This document shows, piece by piece, positions 6,736 to 6,884 of a stretch of 6,884 bases of DNA (position 1 is the first letter of the stretch; every line of letters starts with the position of its first letter). Below the pieces are notes generated by a model. The model ran no database searches. It worked only from the letters and a program-made list of their open reading frames with translations, and was not told the DNA's origin. This stretch comes from Chloroflexota bacterium (GTDB taxonomy: Bacteria > Chloroflexota > Limnocylindria > Limnocylindrales > CSP1-4), in contig VGPE01000153.1 in assembly GCA_016875645.1 (NCBI GenBank), positions 1 through 6,884 of the forward strand, written 5' to 3'. A program made the translations under genes and the position numbers.

Positions 6736-6741
6736 AGTCTA
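6736..6741 (-). promoter_or_regulatory. Possible -10 element (TAGACT) of the five-gene operon
   Basis: Reading the minus strand, TAGACT fits the loose TAnnnT form of a housekeeping -10 box and lies 28 nt upstream of the first ATG of the operon. This would place the transcript start about 20 nt before the start codon, just ahead of the Shine-Dalgarno. No convincing -35 box is visible at 16-18 nt upstream. The same hexamer occurs at a matching distance before the second oxidoreductase gene, which raises the likelihood a little. Confidence 0.35.
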
Positions 6742-6788
6742 GCGACGGGGCGGGGCGCGGTTCGCGCGCCGCCGACGATGACGACGAC

Positions 6789-6805
6789 GCCGGGGAGACC
6801 CCGGC
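6789..6805. repeat. Perfect GC hairpin upstream of the operon
   Basis: GCCGGGG-AGA-CCCCGGC forms a perfect 7-bp stem with a 3-nt loop, about 50 bp upstream of the possible -10 element. It could be the terminator of a gene beyond the right edge or a regulatory site. It shares the 11-base core GGGGAGACCCC, in opposite orientation, with the hairpin at 79-95. A short run of GAC/GAT triplets (6774-6788) adjoins it. Confidence 0.4.
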
Positions 6806-6812
6806 ATCCCGG

Positions 6813-6838
6813 CGCCGGTAACCGGTCGCCGGAACCGG
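6813..6838. promoter_or_regulatory. Tandem CGCCGG(T)AACCGG repeat, possible operator
   Basis: Two near-identical units, CGCCGGTAACCGG (6813-6825) and CGCCGGAACCGG (6827-6838), are repeated with a 14-nt period. The first contains the dyad CCGGT-A-ACCGG. It lies roughly 70-100 bp upstream of the possible -10 box. A repeated dyad in a promoter region suggests a transcription factor site, but short CCGG palindromes also arise by chance in GC-rich DNA, and no regulator gene is in the window. Confidence 0.25.
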
Positions 6839-6884
6839 GCCTTCGCGTCGCGACCGTGGTCCCCGCGGGCTTGTGGCCGCGCGC

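Noticed and set aside
6842..6884. Possible tRNA or end of another gene at the right edge
   Set aside because: I could not find an acceptor stem, anticodon arm or T-loop arrangement, nor a convincing coding frame ending there.

Overview
The window is high-GC bacterial DNA with almost all coding capacity on the minus strand. It holds six protein genes and short flanking spacers. I see no RNA genes, mobile elements, CRISPR arrays or phage genes. The codon pattern (strong third-position G/C), the compact metabolic operon and the enzyme families fit a free-living heterotroph such as a member of Chloroflexota or Actinomycetota, possibly from a metagenome. The phylum is a guess; nothing in the sequence proves it.

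Layout, in the direction of transcription (right to left). A spacer (6708-6884) carries a GC-rich hairpin, a small tandem/dyad repeat and a possible promoter. Then comes a tightly packed five-gene operon. Its genes are a Gfo/Idh/MocA-type NAD(P)-dependent oxidoreductase (6707-5607), a cytoplasmic Asp-box (BNR/sialidase-fold) protein (5610-4460), a DapA/NanA-family Schiff-base aldolase (4455-3484), a thiamine-diphosphate enzyme of the acetolactate synthase/AruI type (3459-1822) and a small ABM-fold protein (1822-1493). Junctions are a GTGA overlap, a 4-nt gap, a 24-nt gap and a TGATG overlap, so the five are almost certainly co-transcribed. A 345-bp non-coding gap (1148-1492) holds a cluster of related CTGSCAGGAA repeats and a long imperfect inverted repeat. 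After it comes a second Gfo/Idh/MocA oxidoreductase (1147-110), paralogous to the first, with its own Shine-Dalgarno sequence and probably its own promoter. A 7-bp perfect hairpin lies just past its stop.

Functionally the set looks like a catabolic module for a sugar, sugar acid or cyclitol. A beta-propeller hydrolase-like protein may release or process the substrate, one or two Gfo/Idh/MocA enzymes may oxidise it, the aldolase would cleave or form a 2-keto acid, and the ThDP enzyme would decarboxylate or condense the 2-keto acid. Family membership is well supported by motifs. Substrate and order of reactions are inference, and I know of no characterised pathway with this exact set.

The Asp-box gene is broken in this sequence by an apparent one-base loss in a run of five G (coding strand) inside its fourth Asp box. 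Adding one G restores a perfect SDDGGSTW box and a 383-residue protein, so this is either a sequencing/assembly error or a very recent lesion.
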